64,000 bases of DNA from Gramella sp. MAR_2010_147 (GTDB lineage Bacteria > Bacteroidota > Bacteroidia > Flavobacteriales > Flavobacteriaceae): the NCBI RefSeq assembly GCF_900105135.1, contig NZ_LT629741.1, forward strand, positions 3,094,484-3,158,483, in the 5' to 3' direction. Both the position numbers and the translations under genes were made by a program. Each line of letters starts with the position of its first letter. The stretch's first letter is position 1. Shown here in pieces: positions 45,712 through 55,593 of this stretch. The notes under the pieces were generated by a model. The model saw nothing but the letters and a program-made list of their open reading frames with translations, was not told where the DNA came from and made no database searches.

Positions 45712-47820
45712 ATGATAAAGAATTCGTGGTTATTAACCAGTTTATTCTTAACACTAAGTTTAATTGCAAATGCACAGAATGATGTAAAAAATTACTCAGA
45801 TTTAGAGGTTTCTCTAACATTGGTTAATCCCAGCCGGGAGATCAATGACGGGGTTGCTAAATTACAGGTTCAGGGAGGAGAAGCTCCTTATAAATATAAA
45901 TGGAGTAAACAGACCACAGCTCTAGATTCTAAAGAGTCCAGAGGTCTTATTGAGGGAATGGAGCATACAGTTACTGTAACTGATGCTGCAGGCAAGAGTG
46001 TAGAGGAAAATTTTACTGTACCTGCCACTTCAATTACAGAAATCTTTAATAGCAAGGTACAGCCTGCAGTAGATTTTTTAGGGGGTGTTCTTTTCTGGGA
46101 CCCATTTGCAGCCGTGGGTATTTACGATCCCATAGTTTATTCTGATGGGAAAGAAATTCCAATTCCTAATTTTGAAGCTACCACTAATAGTGTTTATAAT
46201 TTAAAAAAGTGGCTTATTCCCGAAGGAGCATCAGTTGGTGTAGGAGATAAAATAGCGATTGTAGAAAGTGATTCAGGAAAAGAACATGAGGTGTATTCAG
46301 ATGCTTCAGGAACAATTAATTATCTCGTTAAGGAAGGGGACGAAATTTTCAATCCAAATAAAAAAAGTGATGTAATTGAGCAGAACGCTCATATGATCGC
46401 TATGGTAAAGTTTGATGATCCACAGCCTTTACATCATCCAAATGGAGACATAAGAACGAATGCTATTCCCTTTATTGTTATATGGCTGATTCTAGGGAGT
46501 ATTTTCTTTACGTTTAGGCTTGGATTTGTAAATATCCGAGGATTCAAACACTCCATTCAACTCGCTAAAGGAAAATTTGATGATCCGGACGCACCGGGAA
46601 CTATTACGCATTTTCAGGCGATGGCTACAGCAGTATCTGCTACCGTTGGACTTGGGAATATTGCAGGTGTGGCCGTTGCGATCTCTTTGGGAGGAGCAGG
46701 TGCTACATTCTGGATGTTTTGTGCTGGTTTCTTTGCCATGTCGCTAAAATTTACCGAATGTACATTGGGAGTGAAATACCGCGAGATCAAAGAAGATGGT
46801 AGGATCTTCGGTGGACCAATGAATTATCTGCGCTACGGTTTAGAGAAACGAAACATGAAAGGTCTTGGTAAGTTTCTTGCAGGACTATTTGCTGTACTAG
46901 GAGTTGGAGCTTCGTTTGGAGGTGGTAATATGATCCAGTCTAACCAGGCTTTTAAGATTGTTTCTGAACAAATTCCTATTTTGCAGGGGCATGGTTTTAT
47001 ATTCGGAGTGATCTTCGCTATACTAGTTGGAGCAGTGATTCTGGGAGGAATTAATAGTATTGCCCGTGTGACCGGAAAGGTGGTTCCTGTAATGGCTATT
47101 ATCTATATTCTTGGATGTGCCGTGGTGATTGGGGTGAATATTGAAAATATTGGGGGAGCATTTTCCGCGATTTATAACGGGGCATTATCAGCTAGTGCCA
47201 TGAAAGGTGGGTTTATTGGAGTACTCATTATTGGTCTTCAGAGAGCTGCCTTCTCGAGTGAAGCAGGGGTAGGTTCTGCGGCTATTGCCCATAGTGCTTC
47301 CAAAACTAAAAATCCTATTGCAGATGGTTTTACTTCTTTAGTAGAACCTTTTATAGATACGATGGTAGTTTGTACCATGACGGCACTTGTTCTTATCTTT
47401 TCAGGAATGCATGAAGTAGGTGGCGGAATGAAAGGAGTTGAATTAACTTCTGATGCATTTGGGAGTGTGATCTCCTGGTTTCCGGCAGTACTTGCCATGG
47501 CAGTATTTTTATTTGCTTTTTCTACCATGGTTTCCTGGTCTTATTATGGAATGAGATCCTGGACCTATTTATTTGGACAAAGCAAAAAATCTGAAATAAT
47601 CTATAAAGTTCTTTTTTTGATATTTGTAGTCGTGGGGTCGTCTGTAAGTCTGGGAGCAGTTTTAAGCTTCTCAGATATGATGATCCTCGCTATGTCTTTT
47701 CCTAACATTATAGGATTGTATATCATGTCTCCAGAAGTAAGGGCAGATATGAAAGCATACTGGCACAGACTTAAAAATGGAGAGCTTTTCATCAATGAAA
47801 AGTTTAGGGAAGCTGCATAG
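45712..47820 (+). CDS. Na+:alanine symporter with periplasmic N-terminal extension, copy 1
   Basis: A 702-residue AGCS-family amino-acid:sodium symporter. Residues 1-22 are a signal peptide; 30-105 look like one SprB-type surface repeat (GEAPYKYKWSKQTTAL); 115-140 (VLFWDPFAAVGIYDP) resemble the start of the symporter. An insert at about 160-215 resembles a barrel-sandwich (lipoyl-like) domain but lacks the modifiable lysine. The transport core begins near residue 252 and contains [20 protein letters not shown], [12 protein letters not shown] and [12 protein letters not shown] motifs. The standard family has about 450 residues. A paralog lies 3.5 kb downstream. Confidence 0.9.
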   Translation: MIKNSWLLTSLFLTLSLIANAQNDVKNYSDLEVSLTLVNPSREINDGVAKLQVQGGEAPYKYKWSKQTTALDSKESRGLIEGMEHTVTVTDAAGKSVEENFTVPATSITEIFNSKVQPAVDFLGGVLFWDPFAAVGIYDPIVYSDGKEIPIPNFEATTNSVYNLKKWLIPEGASVGVGDKIAIVESDSGKEHEVYSDASGTINYLVKEGDEIFNPNKKSDVIEQNAHMIAMVKFDDPQPLHHPNGDIRTNAIPFIVIWLILGSIFFTFRLGFVNIRGFKHSIQLAKGKFDDPDAPGTITHFQAMATAVSATVGLGNIAGVAVAISLGGAGATFWMFCAGFFAMSLKFTECTLGVKYREIKEDGRIFGGPMNYLRYGLEKRNMKGLGKFLAGLFAVLGVGASFGGGNMIQSNQAFKIVSEQIPILQGHGFIFGVIFAILVGAVILGGINSIARVTGKVVPVMAIIYILGCAVVIGVNIENIGGAFSAIYNGALSASAMKGGFIGVLIIGLQRAAFSSEAGVGSAAIAHSASKTKNPIADGFTSLVEPFIDTMVVCTMTALVLIFSGMHEVGGGMKGVELTSDAFGSVISWFPAVLAMAVFLFAFSTMVSWSYYGMRSWTYLFGQSKKSEIIYKVLFLIFVVVGSSVSLGAVLSFSDMMILAMSFPNIIGLYIMSPEVRADMKAYWHRLKNGELFINEKFREAA

Positions 47821-47841
47821 ATTAAATTTTAAAGTATTTTA

Positions 47842-47873
47842 AAAACTCTTCCTTTTCTGGGAAGAGTTTTTTT
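47842..47873 (+). terminator. Terminator of symporter copy 1
   Basis: An 11-bp stem (AAAACTCTTCC/GGAAGAGTTTT) followed by T7 starts 22 bp after the stop codon. Confidence 0.88.
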
Positions 47874-47944
47874 ATGCTAAGAAAAGGCTAAACTCTATCT
47901 AATTATTTCAGAATAGTTTCAAATACCCTATTTTCAGGACTTAA

Positions 47945-48649
47945 ATGAAAATTATGAAAAAAATCTACTTTCTATTTCTAAGCCTTATACTATTTTCCTG
48001 TAGCTCTACATTAGATGTGCAGGATAATCAAGAGCCTGAAGATCCACAATATTCTTACCTCGCACTTGGAGATTCCTATACCATTGGTGAAAGTGTAAAA
48101 GAAACAGATCGCTGGCCAGTAAAGCTTGCCGAGCAGCTTCGCTCCCGTGATTATAAAATGGCCGCCCCTAAGATCATAGCGAAAACAGGTTGGACTACAG
48201 AAGATCTTCTGCGAGGAATGGAGAATGAGCTTAATATTCAGCGGGATTTTGATCTTGTTTCCATTTTAATAGGTGTTAATAATCAGTACCAGGGAAAACC
48301 GGTCACAGAGTATGAGGAAGATCTTAGAACGATATTTCGAAAAGCAGTAAATCATTCAAAAACAATGGAAAAAGGAGTTTTTGCAGTAAGTATCCCAGAT
48401 TATGGATATACTCCTTTTGGTGCTGCAAATCAGGAAAAAATTAGTGCTGAGATTGACAGGTTCAACGAAGTATTTAAAAGGATAGCAGATGAGTTTGATG
48501 TTCCTTTTTACAATATCACTCCAATTTCACGAGATGCAGTCAATAACCCAGATTTGATAGCTAGTGATGGTTTGCACCCAAGTGGATTAATGTATCAATT
48601 TTGGGTAGACAAATTTGTAAATGAAGTAGCAGCTAAATTACCTCAATAA
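47945..48649 (+). CDS. GDSL/SGNH hydrolase lipoprotein
   Basis: A 234-residue lipoprotein (lipobox LFSC) of the SGNH hydrolase family, which includes esterases and lipases. Block I is YLALGDSYTIGE with the catalytic serine, the oxyanion asparagine is in LIGVNNQYQG, and the catalytic Asp/His are in SDGLHPSG. A second start is possible at 47954 (MKKIYFLFL). It is placed between the symporter and DUF2851 genes. Confidence 0.88.
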   Translation: MKIMKKIYFLFLSLILFSCSSTLDVQDNQEPEDPQYSYLALGDSYTIGESVKETDRWPVKLAEQLRSRDYKMAAPKIIAKTGWTTEDLLRGMENELNIQRDFDLVSILIGVNNQYQGKPVTEYEEDLRTIFRKAVNHSKTMEKGVFAVSIPDYGYTPFGAANQEKISAEIDRFNEVFKRIADEFDVPFYNITPISRDAVNNPDLIASDGLHPSGLMYQFWVDKFVNEVAAKLPQ

Positions 48650-48697
48650 TTTTTTTATACCCTAATATTCAATTGTTTAAATTGATATATTTAATCT

Positions 48698-49981
48698 GTG
48701 AAAGAGGATTTTTTATATCATGTATGGAAGTTTCAAAAATATGATCCTGAAGGCTTGGAAACTTCAGAAAAGGAGCTTTTAAAAATACTTCATCTTGGTA
48801 TTCAGAACGATTTATCGGGTCCAGACTTTTTCAACGCGAAGATCCAGATAGGGGAGCAACTTTGGGCCGGCAACGTAGAAATTCATATAAAATCTTCAGA
48901 CTGGTATGCGCATCATCACGAAACAGATCCCGCTTACGATAATGTAATACTTCATGTAGTGTGGGAACATGATGTTGAAATTTATCGGCAAGATCATTCT
49001 ATCATTCCCACACTAATATTAAATAGTAAAGTGGAAGAGAGTATTCTGGATTCCTACAAAAACCTTCTTCAGAAATCGCATCTTAGATTAAACTGTGAAA
49101 ATGAATTTGAAAATTTTTCAGATTTTCAATTACAGCATTGGTTGGAACGCTTGTTTTTTGAAAGATTAGAAAAAAAGTCTGAAGTAATCCAGGATCTATT
49201 ACTAAAAACTGAAAATAATTGGGAAGCAGTTTTGTTTATTATGCTTTCCAGAAGTTTTGGTTCTAAGGTAAATGCCGATGCTTTTATGGCGATGGCTCAA
49301 AGTCTTGATTTTAAAATTGTGCAGAAGATCGCTAATAATAGTTTCGCGTTGGAAGCAATATTTCTTGGTCAGGCAGGCTTGATCAAAAATATAGACCATT
49401 ACGGTCTGGAACTGGAGAAAGAATATAAATATTTAAAACATAAATATTCACTACAAAGCGAATTTCTTCCATCTCCACAATTCTTTAGATTAAGACCTAA
49501 TAATTTCCCTACCATAAGATTGTCACAACTCGCATCTTTATATTCAAATAAGAAGAATTTATTTTATGAATTGATGCAGGCAAAAGACTTAAGTACCATT
49601 AAAGATCTTTTGGTACTGGACGTTTCAGAATATTGGAAAAACCATTATAATTTTGGCAGGAGCCATTCATTCAGAAATAAAAAGCTTAGCGCTGCCTTTA
49701 TAGACCTTATTATTATAAACTGTATTATTCCGGTTAAACATTCTTATTTTCAATTTATTGGAGAAGAAGATGAACAGTCTATCCAGGATCTTATCAATGA
49801 AGTCAATGTAGAAAAAAATAGCATCATAGATCTTTTTAATGATCTAAGACCCAAAACGGCTATTACCGCTATGCATTCACAAGCATTATTGCAGATGAAA
49901 AATGAATATTGCGATTTGAACAAATGTCTGAAATGTGAATTGGGAGCTTCTTTGTTGAGGAAATCTCCCAAATACATTTAA
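48698..49981 (+). CDS. DUF2851 family protein
   Basis: A 427-residue cytoplasmic protein of the Bacteroidota family DUF2851, with the opening EDFLYHVWKFQKYDPEGLET and the motif GPDFFNAKIQIGEQLWAGNVEIHIKSSDWYAHHH (given by its parts: GPDFFNAKI, GNVEIH, SDWYAHHH). The C terminus has a CDLNKCLKCELG cysteine cluster. The start codon is GTG. Function unknown. It is followed 9 bp later by the PspC-like gene. Confidence 0.87.
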   Translation: MKEDFLYHVWKFQKYDPEGLETSEKELLKILHLGIQNDLSGPDFFNAKIQIGEQLWAGNVEIHIKSSDWYAHHHETDPAYDNVILHVVWEHDVEIYRQDHSIIPTLILNSKVEESILDSYKNLLQKSHLRLNCENEFENFSDFQLQHWLERLFFERLEKKSEVIQDLLLKTENNWEAVLFIMLSRSFGSKVNADAFMAMAQSLDFKIVQKIANNSFALEAIFLGQAGLIKNIDHYGLELEKEYKYLKHKYSLQSEFLPSPQFFRLRPNNFPTIRLSQLASLYSNKKNLFYELMQAKDLSTIKDLLVLDVSEYWKNHYNFGRSHSFRNKKLSAAFIDLIIINCIIPVKHSYFQFIGEEDEQSIQDLINEVNVEKNSIIDLFNDLRPKTAITAMHSQALLQMKNEYCDLNKCLKCELGASLLRKSPKYI

Positions 49982-49990
49982 ATTTGCGGT

Positions 49991-50221
49991 ATGACGAGTC
50001 TTGTTTCTAACATTAGGTATTATCTGGAAAAACATGGTTTTTATGTTTCTACCAGAATGGCAGATAAACTGGGGATGCGAGCAAAGAACGTTAGATTGTT
50101 CTTTATTTATGCATCGTTTTTTACCATGGGAGCAGGATTTGTAATATATCTAACCCTCGCCTTCTGGCTCAAATTAAAGGATCTTATTTATACAAAGAGA
50201 ACTTCGGTATTCGATCTATGA
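49991..50221 (+). CDS. PspC-domain membrane protein
   Basis: A 76-residue protein with a PspC-like region: an amphipathic N-terminal helix (YLEKHGFYVSTRMADKLGMRA) and one membrane helix of about 22 residues. PspC proteins take part in envelope-stress signalling. Its stop overlaps the ATG of the potassium channel gene by 4 bp (ATGA), so the two are translationally coupled. Confidence 0.82.
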   Translation: MTSLVSNIRYYLEKHGFYVSTRMADKLGMRAKNVRLFFIYASFFTMGAGFVIYLTLAFWLKLKDLIYTKRTSVFDL

Positions 50222-51228
50222 CAAGACTGGTAGATTCAAAGTTAAAACTCGCTATCGTATTAATTATTCTGGTATTTGTTTCCGGGGTAGTGGGATTTCA
50301 CTTTTTATATGATTATTCGTGGGTAGATGCTCTTTATATGACCATCATCACGATAAGTACGGTTGGTTATGGGGAAGTGCAGCCTATGGATCCCTATGGA
50401 AAGATATTTACTTCGGTATTTATTATTTCCGGACTTTTTATCTTCGGCTTTGGTTTTTCAACGATTACAGAACACATCCTGAATAAGAACAATATTGGCA
50501 ATTTAAAGCGGAATAAAATGAGAAAGCGAATAGATTCTTTAAAGGATCACATTATAGTTTGCGGTTACGGTCAGAATGGAAAACAAGCCGTTCAGAAATT
50601 ATTAAATTATCGAAAGGATTTTGTGATAATTGATAGAAATGAAGGGGTTTTTCAGGGTATGGAAGATGATCAGCTTAATTATATTGTGGGAAATGCAACT
50701 GAAGATGAGGTACTTGAAACAGCAGGTGTGGGAAAAGCTTCCACCTTAATTTGCGCTTTACCCAGAGATGCCGATAATCTTTTTATTGTACTATCTGCCA
50801 GACAGCTAAAAAAGGATCTTAAAATAATTAGCCGAGCCACGGAAGAAAACAGCTACAAAAAATTAAAACTTGCAGGGGCAGATAATGTGATCATGCCAGA
50901 TAGAATTGGGGGAAGTCATATGGCTTCGCTTGTGGTGGTGCCAGACCTTGTGGAGTTCCTGGATAATCTTTCGGTTTCCGGGGAACATGACAGTATTAAT
51001 GTGGAACAAATCTCCTTTTCCAAGATTTGTTCAGATGGTATAGAAAAAACAATAGCAGAGACCGATATTCGTAAAAAAACAGGTTGCTCTATAATCGGGT
51101 ATAAGTCACCTTCAGGTACTTACGTAGTAAATCCCGAGCCCTCCCTTAAATTGGAAAAAGAATCAAAACTTATCATGATTGGCAGGCCGCAACAAATTGA
51201 TAGCTTAAAAAAGTACTATTCCGTTTAA
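50218..51228 (+). CDS. Potassium channel with RCK domains
   Basis: A 336-residue 2TM-pore K+ channel. Two helices (about 10-30 and 65-85) flank the selectivity filter TVGYGE (48-53). A cytoplasmic RCK N domain follows (HIIVCGYGQNGKQAV, NAD/ligand-binding Rossmann fold), then an RCK C domain (about 250-335). It resembles MthK/Kch and should open or close in response to ligand. It is coupled to the PspC-like gene. Confidence 0.92.
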   Translation: MTRLVDSKLKLAIVLIILVFVSGVVGFHFLYDYSWVDALYMTIITISTVGYGEVQPMDPYGKIFTSVFIISGLFIFGFGFSTITEHILNKNNIGNLKRNKMRKRIDSLKDHIIVCGYGQNGKQAVQKLLNYRKDFVIIDRNEGVFQGMEDDQLNYIVGNATEDEVLETAGVGKASTLICALPRDADNLFIVLSARQLKKDLKIISRATEENSYKKLKLAGADNVIMPDRIGGSHMASLVVVPDLVEFLDNLSVSGEHDSINVEQISFSKICSDGIEKTIAETDIRKKTGCSIIGYKSPSGTYVVNPEPSLKLEKESKLIMIGRPQQIDSLKKYYSV

Positions 51229-51262
51229 AAATATCAGGCCTTCTGGTCCAACAGAAGATTTG

Positions 51263-51278
51263 TATTGTTTTAACAATA
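51263..51278. promoter_or_regulatory. Inverted repeat upstream of symporter copy 2
   Basis: A perfect 7+7-bp inverted repeat (TATTGTT TT AACAATA) lies about 98 bp before the start codon, in a region otherwise without a clear promoter. It might bind a regulator; the evidence is only the symmetry. Confidence 0.35.
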
Positions 51279-51375
51279 AATTCACAATTTAACGGGCAAA
51301 AGTTTGAAATAGCCTAATTTTTTAGCATATTCACCCGCTGAAAATTTAACTTCAAATAAATAACCGATATTTTAT

Positions 51376-53460
51376 ATGAGAAAGTATTTGCTTTCAATGT
51401 TCTTTTTATTTTCAATTTTTGGATTGTCTGCACAAGAACTAGACGTAAAAGCCAAGGTAGGTAATCCTTCAAAAGTGATTAATAACGGGTTCATCGAACT
51501 AGATGTAACCGGAGGTACTCCTCCTTACCAATACAAATGGTCCAACCAGGGAACCAATCTTGAGTCTAATAGAACTGAAGGTCTTACCGAAGGAATTCCC
51601 TATACCGTTGTTGTAAGCGATAGTAAAGGAAATAGTGTAGAAAAGGAATATCAGGTAGATGCAGAAGCGATCACAGAGCACTTCAATGGTACGTTTGCTC
51701 CTATTGTTGCCAGTATGGGAAGCGTTCTTTTCTGGGATCCGTTTTCGGCAATAGGAATTTACGATCCTGTTGTATATGCCGATTTGAAAAGAGTGGCTGC
51801 TCCAGAGTGGGACGCTCAGGAAACTTCAAGGTTTATTTTAAAAGAATGGAAAGTTGGAGATGGGGAGCATGTGAATAACGGCGATCCTATTGCTACAGTT
51901 TCTAAAAATGGACAGGACATTACGGCTTATGCTAATGCCGATGGTAAATTGGAACATTTCCTGGAAGAAGGAGAGGTAATTTACAATTCAGAGAATAAAC
52001 AACATGTTATAGAGCAGGGAGCACAATATTTTGCCAGTATAGAATACGATGAACCTATAGCATTATTGCATCCAAACGGCGATCCTCAGCAAAAGAATAT
52101 TCCATTTATCGTGGTATGGCTTGTTTTGGGAGCCTTATTCTTCACGATCCGTTTAGGATTTATCAATATTAGAGGATTTAGACATTCACTTCAACTTGCC
52201 AAAGGTAAGTATGACGATCCCAACGCACCTGGCCAGGTTACACATTTCCAGGCATTGGCAACTGCAGTATCGGGAACCGTTGGTCTTGGTAATATTGCTG
52301 GTGTGGCAGTAGCGATCTCTTTAGGAGGTGCTGGGGCAACGATGTGGATGATCCTTGCAGGTTTACTTGGGATGTCTTCTAAATTCGTAGAATGTACTTT
52401 AGGTGTAAAATACAGATTCATAAATTCTGAAGGTCGTGTATTTGGTGGCCCAATGAACTATCTTAGATATGGTCTTGAAAAAAGAAATAAAAGAGGTTTA
52501 GGTAAATTCCTTGCGGCTTTCTTCGCTATTCTCGCAATTGGAGCTTCCTTTGGTGGAGGTAACATGTTCCAGGCGAATCAGTCCTTTTCTATTCTTGCGG
52601 GAGAGTTTCCAATGCTTATCGGGAACGGATTCTGGTTTGGTATCGTGGTAGCGCTACTTGTAGGAGTTGTTATTATTGGAGGAATTAGTAGTATCGCTAA
52701 AGTTACCGGTAAAATTGTTCCTATTATGGCGGCAGTGTACGTTCTGGGAGCACTTATAGTAATTGGAGTTAATATTGAAAATATTGGTCCGGCATTTACT
52801 GCGATCTGGGATGGAGCATTTAGTCCCAGTGCTTTAAAAGGTGGGATAATTGGTGTTCTTATCGTAGGATTCCAGCGAGCTGCTTTCTCTAATGAGGCTG
52901 GTGTGGGTTCTGCTGCGATTGCGCACAGTGCCGCTAAGACAAACCATCCGCCTTCTGAAGGATTTGTTGCATTGTTAGAACCTTTCATCGATACAGTAGT
53001 GGTTTGTACACTTACTGCGTTAGTTCTTATCTTTACAGGAATGCACGAGGTTGAAGGTGTTGGAGGGGTAGAACTTACGTCATCTGCTTTTGGTAGTGTG
53101 ATCTCCTGGTTCCCATACGTACTTGCAACAGCAGTATTCCTTTTTGCATTTTCTACGATGATCTCCTGGTCTTATTATGGAATGAGAGCATGGACATATC
53201 TATTTGGAAAAAGTAAGAAGAATGAGATAGCATATAAGATTTTATTCCTTGTTTTTGTGGTGGTTGGAGCTTCTGTTAGTTTAGGAGCAGTACTTGACTT
53301 TTCAGATATGATGATCCTTGCGATGTCTTTCCCTAACATCATTGGATTATACTTTATGATAGGTGAAGTGAGTAATGATCTTAAAGAGTACACTCATAGA
53401 CTTAAAGCAGGGGAGCTATTCCATAAAACTGGAAAGAATAAAGCTGAAGCGACCTCCTAG
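51376..53460 (+). CDS. Na+:alanine symporter with periplasmic N-terminal extension, copy 2
   Basis: A 694-residue paralog of the symporter at 45712 with the same order: signal peptide (1-20), SprB-like repeat (25-95, [13 protein letters not shown]), [15 protein letters not shown] (118-131), a barrel-sandwich-like insert (about 155-205, [15 protein letters not shown]) and an AGCS transport core from residue 242. The core shares long near-identical stretches with copy 1, including [17 protein letters not shown] and SWSYYGMR. The insert again lacks a modifiable lysine. The gene lies 147 bp after the potassium channel. Confidence 0.9.
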   Translation: MRKYLLSMFFLFSIFGLSAQELDVKAKVGNPSKVINNGFIELDVTGGTPPYQYKWSNQGTNLESNRTEGLTEGIPYTVVVSDSKGNSVEKEYQVDAEAITEHFNGTFAPIVASMGSVLFWDPFSAIGIYDPVVYADLKRVAAPEWDAQETSRFILKEWKVGDGEHVNNGDPIATVSKNGQDITAYANADGKLEHFLEEGEVIYNSENKQHVIEQGAQYFASIEYDEPIALLHPNGDPQQKNIPFIVVWLVLGALFFTIRLGFINIRGFRHSLQLAKGKYDDPNAPGQVTHFQALATAVSGTVGLGNIAGVAVAISLGGAGATMWMILAGLLGMSSKFVECTLGVKYRFINSEGRVFGGPMNYLRYGLEKRNKRGLGKFLAAFFAILAIGASFGGGNMFQANQSFSILAGEFPMLIGNGFWFGIVVALLVGVVIIGGISSIAKVTGKIVPIMAAVYVLGALIVIGVNIENIGPAFTAIWDGAFSPSALKGGIIGVLIVGFQRAAFSNEAGVGSAAIAHSAAKTNHPPSEGFVALLEPFIDTVVVCTLTALVLIFTGMHEVEGVGGVELTSSAFGSVISWFPYVLATAVFLFAFSTMISWSYYGMRAWTYLFGKSKKNEIAYKILFLVFVVVGASVSLGAVLDFSDMMILAMSFPNIIGLYFMIGEVSNDLKEYTHRLKAGELFHKTGKNKAEATS

Positions 53461-53473
53461 GTCATTATAAAAA

Positions 53474-54334
53474 ATGAAATTTCTAAAATCCCATTTTGCG
53501 CTTTCAAGAAGTCAGCAAAATGGGATTTTTGTTTTAGTGCTTATTATCATTGGATTTCAGATATTCTTATTTCTTGATTTTTCTTCGGAATCTGAAGTTG
53601 TTGATCAAAGCGAAATTGAAGGTTTTCAACGGCAATTAGATTCCTTAAACCGTACTGCGTCTAAACGAAAGGATACAATTTATCCTTTCAACCCTAATTA
53701 TATTACCGATTTTAAAGGATATCAGTTGGGGATGAACCTGGAGGAGATAGATCGTTTGTTAGTCTTCAGGAATTCAGGAAAATGGATTAATTCTAGCGAA
53801 GACTTTCAAAAAGTAACCGATATTTCAGATAGTTTACTTAAAAAGATCAGTCCGTCATTTCGCTTTCCTGAATGGACACAAAAAGTTTCATCGATAAACA
53901 CTTTTCAAAATAATTTGAAAACTTCAGAAATGAAGGTTTCAGATCTCAATGCAGCAAGTGCCGAAGATTTTAAAGCAATTAATGGGATAGGAGAGGTGCT
54001 TTCCCAAAGAATTGTGAAATATCGCAGCAGTATTGGAGGATTTCTAAATTCATCTCAGTTAAAGGATGTTTATGGGCTCTCTCCAGAGGTTATAGCCAGG
54101 ATTGATCAAAAGTTCACCATTCTGTCTAAACCTGATATTGCTATAAAGAATCTCAATTCTATAACGGAAGCGGAATTATCTGAAATTCCGTATTTTAATG
54201 ATCAGCTTGCCAGGGAGATTATAAGCTATCGAAAGCTACATGAGGGGATTTCTTCTTTTGAAGAATTATCAAAAATCAACACTTTTCCTTACGATAAAAT
54301 CGATAGAATTAAATTATATTTGGCCATAGAATAA
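53474..54334 (+). CDS. ComEA-like helix-hairpin-helix protein
   Basis: A 286-residue membrane-anchored protein with one N-terminal helix (about residues 18-36) and helix-hairpin-helix DNA-binding repeats: LNAASAEDFKAINGIGEVLSQRIVKYR at 155-185 (given in part) and LNSITEAELSEIPYF near the C terminus. It resembles ComEA/DUF655 proteins; a role in DNA uptake is not demonstrated. The first codons contain a 15-bp terminator-like hairpin. Confidence 0.84.
   Translation: MKFLKSHFALSRSQQNGIFVLVLIIIGFQIFLFLDFSSESEVVDQSEIEGFQRQLDSLNRTASKRKDTIYPFNPNYITDFKGYQLGMNLEEIDRLLVFRNSGKWINSSEDFQKVTDISDSLLKKISPSFRFPEWTQKVSSINTFQNNLKTSEMKVSDLNAASAEDFKAINGIGEVLSQRIVKYRSSIGGFLNSSQLKDVYGLSPEVIARIDQKFTILSKPDIAIKNLNSITEAELSEIPYFNDQLAREIISYRKLHEGISSFEELSKINTFPYDKIDRIKLYLAIE
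53485..53529 (+). terminator. Terminator-like hairpin inside the start of the ComEA-like gene
   Basis: A perfect 15-bp stem (53485-53499 with 53515-53529), a 15-nt loop and T-rich sequence after it lie within codons 4 to 19 of the ComEA-like gene, just 25 bp after the symporter stop. It probably acts as the symporter terminator and limits read-through. Confidence 0.7.
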
Positions 54335-54426
54335 TTTTTGGAAATATTTCGTATCCAAATTCATAATAAGATAATCGAAGATTGCTGTTTTTATATAATT
54401 TATAACAGCATTAATACAATATAGAA

Positions 54427-55593
54427 ATGAGCAGATATTTTACAGAGGAACATGATTTATTCAGAAAAAGTTTCCAGGAATTTTTGAAGAAAGAAGTGGT
54501 GCCTCACATAGAAAAGTGGGAAGAAACGGGAACCATAGAGCGTTTTATCTGGAAAAAGTTTGGTGAAATGGGATATTTCGGACTTAATCAACCAGAGAAA
54601 TATGGAGGAATGGGTCTTGATCTATTCTACACGGTAATATTCCTGGAAGAGCTTCAGAAGATCAATTCCGGAGGATTTGCAGCGGCAATGTGGGCTCATG
54701 CTTATTTGGCGATGACTCATTTAAAAGTTGAGGCAAGTCACGATTTAAAAGAAAAATATCTCACACCTGCCATAGATGGCGATAAGATAGGTTGTCTTTG
54801 TATTTCAGAACCCTTTGGAGGGTCTGACGTTGCAGGGATGAAAACTACCGCTGTAAAAAAAGGTGATAAGTATGTGATCAATGGTTCTAAAACATTTATC
54901 ACAAATGGCGTTTATGCCGATTTTTATGTTGTTGCTGCCAAAACAGCTCCCGAAGAGGGAAATAAGGGAATGAGTATGTTCCTGGTAGATAAAGATTTTA
55001 AAGGCATCTCAGCTACTAAATTAAACAAGTTGGGCTGGAGAGCTTCAGATACTGCAGAACTTGCTTTTGACAACGTAGAGGTGCCAGAGGCCTATTTGTT
55101 GGGAGAAGAAGGAAAGGGCTTCAATTATATTATGCAGCATTTTGCTATGGAGCGTTTGATCATGGGGATTAATGCTCATGCAAGATCTGAATTTGCAATA
55201 GACTATGCAATGGGTTATATGAAGGAGCGTGAAGCTTTTGGCAAGACCCTGGATAAGTTTCAGGTACTGAGACACTCTCTTGCAGAAATGGTTAGTGAGG
55301 TGGAAGTGATTAAAGAATTTAATTATGCTACTGCACAAAGATTGAATGATGGGGAGTATGTAGTGAAAGAGGCGAGTATGTCTAAATTGCTGGCCACTAA
55401 GATTGCCGATGAGGTGATGTATAAGTGCCTCCAAATGTTAGGAGGTTATGGTTATATGGAAGATTATCCTATGGCGAGAATGTTTAGGGATAGCAGATTA
55501 GGCCCAATAGGTGGAGGGACTTCTGAAATTTTAAAAGAAATTATCGCCAAAATGGTGATTGATAATAAAGAGTATAGACCAGCAGCTAAGTAA
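54427..55593 (+). CDS. Acyl-CoA dehydrogenase
   Basis: A 388-residue FAD-dependent acyl-CoA dehydrogenase of the beta-oxidation/amino-acid breakdown class. FAD and substrate motifs CISEPFGGSDVAGMKTTA, GSKTFITNG and QMLGGYGYMEDYPMARMFRD are intact. The base position typical of short-chain enzymes (GPIGGGTSEI) has no glutamate, whereas FAMERLIMG carries a glutamate at the site used by long-chain and isovaleryl-CoA enzymes. With HMG-CoA lyase in the genome, branched-chain substrates are possible. The 3' end is partly duplicated downstream. Confidence 0.92.
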   Translation: MSRYFTEEHDLFRKSFQEFLKKEVVPHIEKWEETGTIERFIWKKFGEMGYFGLNQPEKYGGMGLDLFYTVIFLEELQKINSGGFAAAMWAHAYLAMTHLKVEASHDLKEKYLTPAIDGDKIGCLCISEPFGGSDVAGMKTTAVKKGDKYVINGSKTFITNGVYADFYVVAAKTAPEEGNKGMSMFLVDKDFKGISATKLNKLGWRASDTAELAFDNVEVPEAYLLGEEGKGFNYIMQHFAMERLIMGINAHARSEFAIDYAMGYMKEREAFGKTLDKFQVLRHSLAEMVSEVEVIKEFNYATAQRLNDGEYVVKEASMSKLLATKIADEVMYKCLQMLGGYGYMEDYPMARMFRDSRLGPIGGGTSEILKEIIAKMVIDNKEYRPAAK

